The position numbers and the translations under genes are program-made. The notes below the pieces were generated by a model that was given only the letters and a program-made list of their open reading frames with translations, did no database searches and had not been told where the DNA came from. Positions 17,207 to 26,391 of a stretch of DNA of 64,000 bases are shown piece by piece; positions within the stretch are counted from its first letter, which is position 1; every line of letters starts with the position of its first letter. The stretch is taken from assembly GCA_036399495.1 (NCBI GenBank), contig DASWMZ010000224.1, forward strand, positions 3,353-67,352, given 5' to 3'. The DNA comes from Paradesertivirga sp036399495 (GTDB lineage Bacteria; Bacteroidota; Bacteroidia; Sphingobacteriales; Sphingobacteriaceae).

Positions 17207-18304
17207 TTATCTAACTGTTTTTCTGCGATTTCTGATGTAATCTTCGAAGATGTATTCACCTAATCCTTTTAGAGAGCTATAAAAAGCTTTTCCGCCGTTA
17301 ATCTCAGTAAACTGACGAACAAATTGTTGCAAATAAGGATCTTTGGCAATCATAAAAGTGGTAATAGGAATATTTAGCCGTTTACATTCAGCCGCTTTAT
17401 TAAGTGTTTTATTGACAACCTTTCGATCGAGCCCGATGCTATTCTTGTAATATTTATCACCCTCTTTTAGACAAGTTGGTTTCCCGTCGGTAATCATGAA
17501 AATTTGCTTGTTGTGGGTCTTGCGCCTGCGAAGAATATCAGCAGCAAGTTCCAGTCCCGCGTAAGTGTTGGTATGGTAAGGACCAACCTGCAGATAAGGT
17601 AATTCCTTCAACGTTATCGGCCAGGCATCGTTTCCAAAAACCACAATATCTAAGGTATCTTTTGGATACTTGGTCTTTATCAATTCGGCCAAAGCCATCG
17701 CAACTTTTTTAGCGGGGGTTATGCGGTCTTCTCCATAAAGAATCATGGAGTGCGAAATATCAATCATCAGCACGGTAGAAGAAAGTGATTTATAATCTTT
17801 CTCCTCTACTTCTAAATCGCGTTCGGTGAGTGTAAAATCGCCTATGCCATGATTAATCTGAGCATTGTGAATGGAAGCGGTCATATCAATTTGGTCAAGG
17901 CTGTCGCCGAATTGAAACTCGCGCCTGTCGGCATTTTTCTCCTCTCCTATTCCCGATACATTAGTATTATGATTTCCTTTACCAGATTTTTTTAGCTTTC
18001 CAAAGATCTCCTCCAAGGCCGACTTACGAATGCTTTGCTCGGTTTTGCCGGTAATCTTGAAATTGCCGTTCTGCTCATCCTGACTTAGATAACCTTTATT
18101 TTTAAGGTCTTCAATAAAGTCTCCCATTCCATATTCATCATTGGTGAGATTGTATTGCTTGTCCAGTTCGTTCATCCATGTCAACGCTTCGTTCGCATCA
18201 CCCGATGTATAATTAAGCAGCTCAAGAAATAACTTTAGCAGTTCGTCGAATCCGCCTTTGGGGATTTCATTGGGCACAAATTCAGAAAAGGAATAACCGC
18301 GCAT
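17207..18304 (-). CDS. VWA domain protein with complete MIDAS motif
   Basis: This gene encodes 365 residues. The first 170 are helical and charged with no recognised family. From about 175 there is a von Willebrand A domain with the metal-ion-dependent adhesion site D182-x-S184-x-S186, Thr245 or Thr247 and D273 (ITDGKPT). There is no signal peptide, so it is cytosolic. Proteins of this layout often work as CoxE/MoxR-type chaperone pairs, but no AAA+ ATPase gene is adjacent here. Cotranscription with the DUF6496 gene is likely. The function is unknown. Confidence 0.8.
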   Translation of the reverse strand: MRGYSFSEFVPNEIPKGGFDELLKLFLELLNYTSGDANEALTWMNELDKQYNLTNDEYGMGDFIEDLKNKGYLSQDEQNGNFKITGKTEQSIRKSALEEIFGKLKKSGKGNHNTNVSGIGEEKNADRREFQFGDSLDQIDMTASIHNAQINHGIGDFTLTERDLEVEEKDYKSLSSTVLMIDISHSMILYGEDRITPAKKVAMALAELIKTKYPKDTLDIVVFGNDAWPITLKELPYLQVGPYHTNTYAGLELAADILRRRKTHNKQIFMITDGKPTCLKEGDKYYKNSIGLDRKVVNKTLNKAAECKRLNIPITTFMIAKDPYLQQFVRQFTEINGGKAFYSSLKGLGEYIFEDYIRNRRKTVR

Positions 18305-18364
18305 GCTTTATCTTTCTTTAGATATACGTTGTAACTAATTAAAAAGATTATCCGCCAACGGCTG

Positions 18365-19261
18365 TTAATCCTTTGTCAAATTAAAAACTGTAGAGTTATA
18401 AATGTCGGCTAAGGTATATTTCGGGTTTGCACCTGATCTAGATGCTACAAAGGCTCCGGTTGCACAAGCCAATTCTAAAACCTTATCCATTGGCTTTTTT
18501 TCAAGATATCCTGATAAAAATGCGGCTAGAAAAGCATCTCCGGCACCGACTGTATCAGCAACTTTAACAGGAAAACAGGGATGCTTATATATATTACCCT
18601 CGTATGAAATGATGGCACCTTTATCTCCAAGGGTAAGACAAATAGTTTGTATGCCCGTAATTTCGCTTAAACGATGCAGACTACTAACTGTATCCTTTGA
18701 ATTTAGCTCATATTCCAAATCTAGCCAGGCAAGTTCGTGTTCATTTATTTTTAAAATATCACATCGTGAGATAAGGTATTTTAAACGTTCGGACGTAAAG
18801 TGTGGTGGACGTAAATTCATATCAAATACTGAAAGTTTAGCGCCTTCGAGTAAGTTCAGTAGCGTTGTATAACTTACATCGGAACGACAGGCCAGGCTCC
18901 CGAAAACCAGCAAATTCGCATTGCTAATAAGCGAGTCGTAATTCTCCTGATATGTAATTTCATCCCAGGCAACTGGCTGCACAATATTATAAGTTGCTTG
19001 TTGATCATTATCTAGCATCACCTCAACTATCCCGGTAGGCAGATCTTGATGAAGCTGAATATGGTCAGCAGCTAATCCGTTATCTTCTAAGTAAACTTTT
19101 AAATCCTTACCAGCTTCATCATTCCCGATACTGCTTATTAACTCTACTTGTTTGCCCTGTTTGTGGAGATGAAGCGCCACATTTAGTGGAGCACCGCCCG
19201 GCCTTCTGCCGCTGGTAAAATTATCCCATAAGATTTCGCCAAAGCAAACAACGTGGTTCAT
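18365..19261 (-). CDS. PfkB-family sugar kinase, probably fructokinase
   Basis: This gene encodes 298 residues of the ribokinase fold. The N-terminus has the substrate motif GRRPGGAPLNVALHL, and the C-terminus has the catalytic anion-hole motif DTVGAGDAFLAAFLSG. The GGAPxNVA pattern and length are those of bacterial fructokinases (ScrK type), which convert fructose to fructose 6-phosphate with ATP. Other sugars cannot be excluded. No sugar transporter or hydrolase lies next to it; the neighbour is an amino-acid permease on the other strand. Confidence 0.82.
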   Translation of the reverse strand: MNHVVCFGEILWDNFTSGRRPGGAPLNVALHLHKQGKQVELISSIGNDEAGKDLKVYLEDNGLAADHIQLHQDLPTGIVEVMLDNDQQATYNIVQPVAWDEITYQENYDSLISNANLLVFGSLACRSDVSYTTLLNLLEGAKLSVFDMNLRPPHFTSERLKYLISRCDILKINEHELAWLDLEYELNSKDTVSSLHRLSEITGIQTICLTLGDKGAIISYEGNIYKHPCFPVKVADTVGAGDAFLAAFLSGYLEKKPMDKVLELACATGAFVASRSGANPKYTLADIYNSTVFNLTKD

Positions 19262-19357
19262 ACTGTTAAATTAATATTATCCTTGTAGTAACTAATAACT
19301 AAAAGTTAGGTATAAAGATTTCGCTAATCTACACTGTTAGTGCTATTTTACGGCCCG

Positions 19358-20665
19358 ATGAGTGCAATCAAAAAACTACGTGTAATACAACTTATCGCAG
19401 TAATGTTTCTAACCATCTCCGGTGGAGCTTATGGTTTAGAACCCCTATTGACCTACGCGGGAAAAAGCGGGGCCATGTTATTGCTCTTTATCACCCCATT
19501 ATTGTGGGATGTGCCCACCATATTCACGGTACTTGAATTGAATAGTATGATGCCTGTTACCGGCGGATATTATCAATGGGTAAAACGGGCTTTGGGGATG
19601 CGTTTTGCATTTTACGAGGGCTGGTGGACCTGGCTTTACACTTTCGTGGATTTGGCCATTTACCCCGTGCTGTTTATTGAATACGGCACCTACTTCTTTC
19701 CGGAGATGGAAGTGTATAAAATCCCGATATGTTTAATAATTATCTGGGGATCTGCTGTGATTAATATCTGGGGAATTATTCATGTGGGCCGACTTTCGGT
19801 CATTTTTAGCGTTCTCGTAATTGTTCCATTTATACTCCTCTTTGGCTTTGGATTGTATCAACATACAGGCTCATATGCATTACCTGAACCGTCTGTAAAG
19901 GGCTTGGATTCCTACTCTATCGGCATGGCACTTTTCACCGTAATGTGGAACTTTATTGGCTGGGACAATACTACCACTTATGCCGAAGAAGTGGAGAAAC
20001 CTGTGCAAACTTACCTAAAATCGCTCTCTATAGCATTTTTGATAATCTTCACGGTTTATTTTCTGGCGGTTTACACGGCAGTCATTTCCGACATGGATTT
20101 AAAAATTCTTGAAGAAGAGGAATTTCCGGGATTAGGCGACTACCTCGGCGGCAAATGGCTGGGGAGCATTCTCGCCCTTGGTGGTATGGCAAGCGGTCTT
20201 GGTTTGTATTCGGCAGTTTTACTCTCAGTTTCGAGGGTACCAAAAGTTATGGCAGACGATAAACTTGTTCCCCCAATATTAAATAAATTACACCCGGTAT
20301 ATAAAAGCCCCTACGTATCTATCCTTTTTTGTTCGGTGGTTGTCAGCCTCATGACCGTTTGGACCTTTGAGGAACTCCTAATAATTGATATCACCTTATA
20401 TGGAGCAGCCTTATTTTTGGAGTTTGTCGCACTGATTGTATTGAGGATTAAGGCGCCGAATGAGCACCGTCCGTTTAAGATTCCTTTTAATGTTGCAGGG
20501 CTGTGTTTGATGACGCTACTGCCGTTTTCGGTTTATTTCATGGCATTAGGAGCAGCATTTTCTGATGCAGGTAAAGGGCTTGTCCCCGTATTGTTTGCTG
20601 TAGGAATTTTGGCAACTGCCGAGCTTTTGTGGACATTTATTCGCCTTAGGAAGCCAAGCTCCTAG
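19358..20665 (+). CDS. APC-superfamily amino acid permease
   Basis: This gene encodes 435 residues with about twelve transmembrane segments. It begins with the APC hallmark of an unwound first helix (ISGGAYGLEPLLTYAG), followed by PVTGGYYQWVKRALG in helix 2. It belongs to the amino acid-polyamine-organocation superfamily and resembles LAT-type or polyamine carriers. The substrate is not predictable. A GTG at 19340 would add six residues, but ATG 19358 is preferred because it gives MSAIKKLRVIQL, a normal cytosolic start. Confidence 0.85.
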   Translation: MSAIKKLRVIQLIAVMFLTISGGAYGLEPLLTYAGKSGAMLLLFITPLLWDVPTIFTVLELNSMMPVTGGYYQWVKRALGMRFAFYEGWWTWLYTFVDLAIYPVLFIEYGTYFFPEMEVYKIPICLIIIWGSAVINIWGIIHVGRLSVIFSVLVIVPFILLFGFGLYQHTGSYALPEPSVKGLDSYSIGMALFTVMWNFIGWDNTTTYAEEVEKPVQTYLKSLSIAFLIIFTVYFLAVYTAVISDMDLKILEEEEFPGLGDYLGGKWLGSILALGGMASGLGLYSAVLLSVSRVPKVMADDKLVPPILNKLHPVYKSPYVSILFCSVVVSLMTVWTFEELLIIDITLYGAALFLEFVALIVLRIKAPNEHRPFKIPFNVAGLCLMTLLPFSVYFMALGAAFSDAGKGLVPVLFAVGILATAELLWTFIRLRKPSS

Positions 20666-20682
20666 AATAAATAATTTTGATG

Positions 20683-20715
20683 CAAAAAAAACCCGCCAAT
20701 TACTTAGCGGGTTTT
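20683..20715. terminator. Bidirectional terminator between permease and fasciclin genes
   Basis: The stem is AACCCGC / GCGGGTT with a 10-nt loop. The A-rich left flank (eight A) and T4 right flank allow termination from both strands, more strongly on the minus strand. Confidence 0.8.
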
Positions 20716-20739
20716 CATACATAAACCTAAACTTACAAT

Positions 20740-21291
20740 TTATGATTTCGGCATTACTACAGTGTCGATAACATGTATTACACCATTTTTCTGGAATACG
20801 TCAGAGATAGTTACGGTTGACATTCCACCCTTTTCATCCTTCAAAACTAATTTTTTACCTTTCATCATCGCCCATATTTTGCCACCGTTAACGGTTTTAA
20901 ATTCTGCATTACCTTTTCCAGCTTTAATTGCTTTCGCGATATCAGCAGCGCTATGCTTTCCAGCTAAAACGTGGTAAGTTAAAATAGAAGTTAATAATGC
21001 TTTGTTCTCTGGTTTAACCAAAGTACCGACGGTTCCTGCCGGTAATTTATCGAATGCTGCATTAGTTGGTGCGAATACTGTAAATGGTCCGTCTGATTTC
21101 AACGTTTCTACTAAACCAGCTGCTTTAACTGCTGCAACTAAAGTGGTATGATCTTTAGAATTGACAGCGTTGTCTACGATGTCTTTAGTTGGATACATTG
21201 CTGCTCCGCCTACCATTTTGGTTTTTTGTGCGAATGACTGTGTGGTAAAAACACTAGCTACTAATGCAATTACTGTAAAAATTTTCTTCAT
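20740..21291 (-). CDS. Exported fasciclin (FAS1) domain protein
   Basis: This gene encodes 183 residues: a signal peptide (MKKIFTVIALVAS, cleavage near SFAQ) then one FAS1 domain. The FAS1 H1 motif DGPFTVFAPTNAAFDKLP and H2 motif HVIDTVVMP are clear. Bacterial fasciclin proteins are secreted or periplasmic and are implicated in adhesion or matrix binding. It is monocistronic between two terminators or gaps, and no operon partner is visible. Confidence 0.92.
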   Translation of the reverse strand: MKKIFTVIALVASVFTTQSFAQKTKMVGGAAMYPTKDIVDNAVNSKDHTTLVAAVKAAGLVETLKSDGPFTVFAPTNAAFDKLPAGTVGTLVKPENKALLTSILTYHVLAGKHSAADIAKAIKAGKGNAEFKTVNGGKIWAMMKGKKLVLKDEKGGMSTVTISDVFQKNGVIHVIDTVVMPKS

Positions 21292-21412
21292 GTTTTATTT
21301 GTTTAATTTGTAATCATGAAGAATTACGGCAGACGGTTGGTCTTTAGATTTCGGCAACCCTAACTTTTTTGTAAATGGCTGTTAAACAGGCAGAAAAAAT
21401 CTTATTTCATAC

Positions 21413-22546
21413 TTAATTAAGTATAATAAACAAATCCGAAGCAATTCGATCAGCATATAATTTGCCCGAATTTGTAAGGATGGCTATATTGCTTTTTAGT
21501 GTGATTTGCTCTTTTTTAACATAAGGATCAAGACCTTTTTCGATCTGTTTTTTATAATCAGGTCCAAAATCTTTTTCAATCTTTCCAATATCCATTCCCC
21601 ACGAAGTTCTTAATGAGGTCATAATATATTCGTTGATGCGGTTTTCCAGGGTAAGATTTTCAAGTTCTGATGCTGGGGTTCCTTTTAAAATTCCATCGAT
21701 ATATTTTGCGTTGTTCGCAATGTTCCATTGCCGGCTGGTACGATTGTAAGAATGTGCCGAAGGGCCGATACCAAGGTAAGTTTCGCCTTTCCAGTAATTG
21801 GTATTGTGCTTCGAATAACAATCCGGCTTTGCAAAGTTTGAGGTTTCGTAATGTTCAAAGCCAGCATCAGTAAGCAAGTTGATCAGCGACAGGTACTGCT
21901 CACTGCTTTGCTGCTCGTTCATAGCTTGTTGAGTACCCTTACCTATAAATGATGCAAGGGCAGTTTTCGGTTCAACCGTCATCCCGTAAGCGGAAATATG
22001 AGGAATATTTAAATCAATTGCCTTGTGAATATTCGATTTCCACTTCTCATTTGTGAGTAAAGGGTAACCGTAAATTAAATCGAGTGTAATATTTCCAAAT
22101 CCGGCATCCTGAACCCTTTTAACTGCACTATCCGCCTCAGCGGCATTATGCGCCCGGTTCATCCAGCGTAAATCTTCCTCGAAAAAAGATTGAATCCCGA
22201 TACTGAAACGGTTTATTGCCGTACTTCTAAAGGCCCTAACGGTAACATGATCCAAATCATCAGGATTGGCTTCTAGTGTAATTTCCGCGGAAGCGCTGAT
22301 AGAAAAGTTCTGACTAATCTTATCAATTAAATATTGGATTTCGGTTGCACCAACGAGAGATGGGGTGCCGCCGCCAAAGTAGATGGTTTCAATAGTTTCG
22401 TATTGGAGATAACTCTGCCGTAAATCCAGCTCTTTGAACATCGCCTGCAGGAGCTCGTCTTTATACTTTAATGATGTTGTAAAATGGAAATCGCAGTAAT
22501 GACAAGCTTGTTTACAAAAAGGGATGTGAAGATAGATTCCGGCCAT
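21413..22546 (-). CDS. hemW: Radical SAM protein HemW
   Basis: This gene encodes 377 residues. The radical SAM cluster motif is C11-x3-C15-x2-C18 (HIPFCKQACHYCDF), followed by IYFGGGTPSLVG and, later, GIGPSAHSYN. This is the HemW family, which is similar to the anaerobic coproporphyrinogen oxidase HemN but acts as a haem chaperone. HemW starts close to the CxxxCxxC motif and lacks the long N-terminus of HemN, as here. A ferrochelatase gene lies about 16 kb away and is not linked. Confidence 0.9.
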   Translation of the reverse strand: MAGIYLHIPFCKQACHYCDFHFTTSLKYKDELLQAMFKELDLRQSYLQYETIETIYFGGGTPSLVGATEIQYLIDKISQNFSISASAEITLEANPDDLDHVTVRAFRSTAINRFSIGIQSFFEEDLRWMNRAHNAAEADSAVKRVQDAGFGNITLDLIYGYPLLTNEKWKSNIHKAIDLNIPHISAYGMTVEPKTALASFIGKGTQQAMNEQQSSEQYLSLINLLTDAGFEHYETSNFAKPDCYSKHNTNYWKGETYLGIGPSAHSYNRTSRQWNIANNAKYIDGILKGTPASELENLTLENRINEYIMTSLRTSWGMDIGKIEKDFGPDYKKQIEKGLDPYVKKEQITLKSNIAILTNSGKLYADRIASDLFIILN

Positions 22547-22603
22547 GAGGAGGCAAAAATACTAAACATGCGTTCACCGGAGGTAATGGACGACACTGTT
22601 TAA

Positions 22604-22644
22604 ACAAAAAAGTGCCGGACGTATTGAACAACATCGGGCACTTT
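22604..22644 (-). terminator. Terminator of the YgaP-like gene
   Basis: The stem AAAGTGCC-g-GA / TC-g-GGCACTTT has one mismatch. On the minus strand it is followed by T6. It lies just after the 105-residue membrane gene and before hemW. Confidence 0.75.
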
Positions 22645-22654
22645 CTTTAAATCT

Positions 22655-22972
22655 CTAGTAAGACTCCGCCGGCATTGCAGTTACCGGAACGGCCTCAACA
22701 CTGTTTAAATTTGAATTTAACTGCTGCTCGTCGAGTTTTTCCTTGATCGCACAATATCCGGTTAAGCCCCTGTGAAGTAATGCTCCTCCGACTCCCAGTT
22801 CTGTTAATGCCAACAAAGGGTGTGAGAAAAGATTGGTAATGCCTTTCAATGCAATAAATGCTCCGGCGCCAACAGAGATCATACGTTCTGTTTGCCCAAC
22901 ATTGGAATTTGCACTCTCCTGAAAGGAATTGCTTAATGTGTCTGAAATGGTATTGACTACTGAGTTTTCCAT
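22655..22972 (-). CDS. Small membrane protein, YgaP-like (DUF2892)
   Basis: This gene encodes 105 residues. The stretch NVGQTERMISVGAGAFIALKG matches the start of the DUF2892/YgaP transmembrane domain, which has two hydrophobic helices (about 33-50 and 55-75) and a Gly-rich turn. An N-terminal polar segment of about 25 residues precedes it, and no rhodanese domain is present. The function of stand-alone DUF2892 proteins is unknown. It is monocistronic with its own terminator. Confidence 0.72.
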   Translation of the reverse strand: MENSVVNTISDTLSNSFQESANSNVGQTERMISVGAGAFIALKGITNLFSHPLLALTELGVGGALLHRGLTGYCAIKEKLDEQQLNSNLNSVEAVPVTAMPAESY

Positions 22973-23095
22973 GGTTCTTATTATTTGCTGTTTAAAGGAT
23001 TAACCCTCCTTTTTAAAGACTGTTTCTGTTTTTTTATTCTTTTTATGTCAGAAAATTTGGTTGAACCGAAAGTAAATCAACGCAATATCCCAAAC

Positions 23096-25648
23096 TTACT
23101 CGTTAAACTTCTGTAACTCCTTTCGGGCTTTCTTCTCTTCCTTCCGGATGGCTTTTTCGTTTCTCTTTTCCTGTTTCTCCATCTCCTTAACCTCTTTTTC
23201 CACCTGCTTTACCTCTTTTTTCAGGTCTTTTTCCTCATCCTTTTTACCAAGCTTAAACTTTACATTTCCGTTTTCATCGTCCTGTCCTCTCAGGTTGATC
23301 ACAATACCATTATCAAAGCGCTCACGCTTTAAGCTATCCGACATGCCAATGTCTCTTTTGGGGTTTCGAAGTGGAATTCTCAAAGCTATATCTGTCCCGG
23401 TAGGCATACCATAAATTCCTTCAACATATAAATTAAGTACACTCGACTCGATATACATGGGATGAATTTTTATAGCACTTCCATTAATATCGAATGTGTT
23501 TTTGAGACTGGTAAAAGTGATATTAGAAAAATCGCGGTTGGGAAATGCGAACTTCCCAACCTTTTGCATCGGCTCGAAATTTAACAACGCGCCATTTTTA
23601 ATGTTGAAACTTACTGTGCCGTTAAACGATTTCGGGATGATCTGTCCGCTCTCTCTCATAGATCCGGAGACTTTGGTCGTAGAATTAAAGTTTCCACGCA
23701 GATTTTGATAAGCGATGGCATCCTGGCCAAAGTTTTCAAAAGCATAAAATAGCTTCGAAATATCAACATTGATTATCTTGGTATCAACGTTAAACCTATT
23801 GACGGAACCCGTCTGATCAATATTTCCCTTTACTTGCAAACGGCCGTCGGCATGATTCAAACTTACATCCTGAAGTTCAACACCCGACCTGGTCAATAAA
23901 ATACTAGAATGGATATCGGAGGCTTCAAATTTTCTAAATATAAGCTTGTTCGTTTCTACATCAAGGTGCACTGTTGCTTGTTCAAGCACCTGATCTAATT
24001 GATTAAATAACTTAGCAGGTGATTTATTTGCACTTGCTGTTTTCTTTTCTGATTTACGACGCCCTAAAAAGGCAATAAATTCGCCAACGTTAATTTTCGG
24101 ACTACTAACATGCAGGTCCACTTTAATCCGCCCCGGATCTGTATAATACAAATTCAGGAAGTTGATAAATGAGCCATTGATGGTGAAATTGCTGTTCGCA
24201 CTGCGCGCCCGAAGATTTTGCAAAAAAACGTCCTGTCCCTTAAACCTGAAAGTTCCGTTTAGATTCGTAAAGTTTAGATCGCGCGGGTGATAGTTTAACG
24301 TGGCATTACTCAAAACCAAAGCTCCATAAATGTAGGGTTCAGTACTATTGCTTTTATTGTAAGGTGCACGGTAAAATAAGTTCAAACGTGCATTACCCTC
24401 ATGGAAATGAAAACTTTTGGATCCCGAAATAGCATTCAGTTTTTCTAATGCAAAAGCCGATTGAAAGCGGCCTTCAAAAATAGGTTTGACAAGATTAATA
24501 ACACGTACAGTATCAGCCCGAAATGGGATATTAAAATAAGTTCCTTTGATATCTGCGAAACCAATAATTGAATTCCGATCATTCAATCCAAGGCCTTTCT
24601 TAAATTCATTATCAAAGTAACCTGTAAAACTGCAATTTTTGATTGTCTCTCCAGATATCGTTAACTCATTATCGGTAGTGGCCCACGAAACTAATATTTT
24701 CGGATCGCCCCTTTGCTTCAAGCTTCCTTGAATTAAAGCCTTCGCTGTAATTGGCTTTTCTAACTGATATATTTTCAATTTAGACGATATATTTGTGGCG
24801 AGTAACGGCACCACATTTTTTAATTCGATTTCGGGCGCTATTATGGAAAGTTTGAAATCTGAAGAAGTTGGCGTGGACCTGAAGCTACCACCAATCTTAA
24901 ATTCTTCTTCACCGATCAACATATCTTGTTCTGGAATCGTCAATGCCGCTTGTTTCTCATTATATATCATATCAAGATCCGTTTCAATTTCCTGGTTCTT
25001 AATAAAACTTCCTCTTCGGATATTGAAGGCCAGTGTGTTCACCTTAAGTTTAGTCTTGGCGTTTCCTTTCCAACCATTGTCATTATAATTAATCTTTACG
25101 GATAGTTTATGTATATCGAAATTTAAGTATTTCTTTCGCGCCTGGTTATCCTGAATAAACGTGACGTTAGAAAACTCAATTCGGTTTATTTTTTTGCTTT
25201 TGTTGGATTTCTTTGTGGACCCACCGTTTCCCTGTGAAAAGATCTTACTATTACTATTCCCGAGACTATCGGTGAATAAGTAGATTTCGCCATCATTAAT
25301 ACTTAATTTTTGGATCACTGTATTGCCCCCCATCAAAGCAAAAACATTAAGGGCTACAAAGACTTCTTTAGCATCGAGTAAATTATGCCGATGTTTTTCA
25401 ATGAGGCTGTCTTGTAATAATACATTTTTCAAAGAGACGGAAATCCCGGGAAAGCCTTGTACTAAGGCGGGCTCCATGTTCTTAATACTTAATTTGCCAT
25501 TGATACCATTATTTAGTTCAGCAGTAACCGTTTCAAGTAGCTTTTTCTTATTTATGGTAACGTAAGCTGCAATGCCCAGCCAAAGCAACAACACCAGGCC
25601 AAAAGCACTTCCGATTATGATTAAAACTATTTTTAAAGATTTTGGCAT
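23096..25648 (-). CDS. AsmA-like envelope protein
   Basis: This gene encodes 850 residues. An N-terminal transmembrane helix (about 5-27) is followed by KLLETVTAELNNGINGKLSI, the AsmA-type opening, a long beta-rich repeating body, an AsmA C-terminal region near 640-770, and a Lys/Glu-rich coiled tail (about 800-850). AsmA-like proteins span the periplasm and are thought to move phospholipids between membranes. The frame is open 23 codons further upstream, but ATG 25648 places Met just before the membrane helix. It is a single gene on this strand. The phospholipid role is known of the family, not shown here. Confidence 0.85.
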   Translation of the reverse strand: MPKSLKIVLIIIGSAFGLVLLLWLGIAAYVTINKKKLLETVTAELNNGINGKLSIKNMEPALVQGFPGISVSLKNVLLQDSLIEKHRHNLLDAKEVFVALNVFALMGGNTVIQKLSINDGEIYLFTDSLGNSNSKIFSQGNGGSTKKSNKSKKINRIEFSNVTFIQDNQARKKYLNFDIHKLSVKINYNDNGWKGNAKTKLKVNTLAFNIRRGSFIKNQEIETDLDMIYNEKQAALTIPEQDMLIGEEEFKIGGSFRSTPTSSDFKLSIIAPEIELKNVVPLLATNISSKLKIYQLEKPITAKALIQGSLKQRGDPKILVSWATTDNELTISGETIKNCSFTGYFDNEFKKGLGLNDRNSIIGFADIKGTYFNIPFRADTVRVINLVKPIFEGRFQSAFALEKLNAISGSKSFHFHEGNARLNLFYRAPYNKSNSTEPYIYGALVLSNATLNYHPRDLNFTNLNGTFRFKGQDVFLQNLRARSANSNFTINGSFINFLNLYYTDPGRIKVDLHVSSPKINVGEFIAFLGRRKSEKKTASANKSPAKLFNQLDQVLEQATVHLDVETNKLIFRKFEASDIHSSILLTRSGVELQDVSLNHADGRLQVKGNIDQTGSVNRFNVDTKIINVDISKLFYAFENFGQDAIAYQNLRGNFNSTTKVSGSMRESGQIIPKSFNGTVSFNIKNGALLNFEPMQKVGKFAFPNRDFSNITFTSLKNTFDINGSAIKIHPMYIESSVLNLYVEGIYGMPTGTDIALRIPLRNPKRDIGMSDSLKRERFDNGIVINLRGQDDENGNVKFKLGKKDEEKDLKKEVKQVEKEVKEMEKQEKRNEKAIRKEEKKARKELQKFNE

Positions 25649-25762
25649 TTTGGTTAAAATAGATTGAAGGACAATATAAAGATTATTATAACCACTTAAC
25701 AGGTTAACCCATAACATGTTCCATTCGTCATAAAATAGATTAAGAGGCTTATTTATGTTAAA

Positions 25763-25784
25763 ACAATATCTGGAAGCATATTGT
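25763..25784 (+). promoter_or_regulatory. Inverted repeat directly upstream of the CxxC membrane gene
   Basis: Perfect arms ACAATAT / ATATTGT with an 8-nt spacer end 10 bases before the ATG. It could be an operator or a 5' UTR hairpin that hides the start region. Confidence 0.35.
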
Positions 25785-25794
25785 CTATTTAAAA

Positions 25795-26205
25795 ATGGAA
25801 TTATCTACACAAATTACCTGGCTGTTTATGCTGGCACTTCCGGTGGCCTGTATTGCATGGACAGTTACGCACGAAGAAGTTTTCAGAGAGCCTCGAGAGT
25901 ATTGCGTTGACCGTTCACAAAATGCCTCTCACCTATTAAAGCGAAAGTTTTTTTACCTGTTTACCTGTGAGTATTGCTTTAGTCACTATGTTACGGCAAT
26001 CTTCCTGGTAATCACCAATTTCCAATTTTTATATACCGATTGGCGAGGTTACCTGGTAGCGGGCTTTGCACTCGTATGGATCGCTAATATATATATGAGC
26101 TTGTATGCCCTTATCAGGATAGATTTAAAAAAAGGAAGAATAATTACAAAGATTGAAGAACAAAAAATTCTGGAAGAAGATAAATCGATGCCTCGCGATC
26201 GATAA
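25795..26205 (+). CDS. Conserved small membrane protein with CxxC motif, function unknown
   Basis: This gene encodes 136 residues with three hydrophobic segments (about 7-23, 58-76 and 84-103). A conserved-looking FTCEYCFSHYVT motif sits at the start of the second segment, suggesting a metal- or redox-active Cys pair near the membrane face, followed by a His. The C-terminal 30 residues are charged and cytosolic. I do not recognise a named family. The gene is isolated, divergent from the AsmA-like gene and preceded by an inverted repeat. Confidence 0.65.
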   Translation: MELSTQITWLFMLALPVACIAWTVTHEEVFREPREYCVDRSQNASHLLKRKFFYLFTCEYCFSHYVTAIFLVITNFQFLYTDWRGYLVAGFALVWIANIYMSLYALIRIDLKKGRIITKIEEQKILEEDKSMPRDR

Positions 26206-26248
26206 GTAATATATGTCATCGGAGCTTTCTTTAATGTTCCGTATTAGC

Positions 26249-26256
26249 TAATTTTG
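26249..26256 (+). promoter_or_regulatory. Possible Bacteroidota -7 element upstream of mqo
   Basis: TAATTTTG matches TAnnTTTG. It lies 135 bases before the mqo ATG, so it would give a long 5' UTR. The 186-base gap 26206-26391 holds no other feature I can name. Confidence 0.4.
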
Positions 26257-26391
26257 CGGCTTATTTGGTTTGATCTTTTGACATAACGCTTGATTCTTCC
26301 TCTCCAAGGTTATAATTAAGCGAGGCTAGAAATCATCAGGACGAAAAATTTAGTATTACAAAAAGGGGTACGCCCATTCATATTTTAATAC

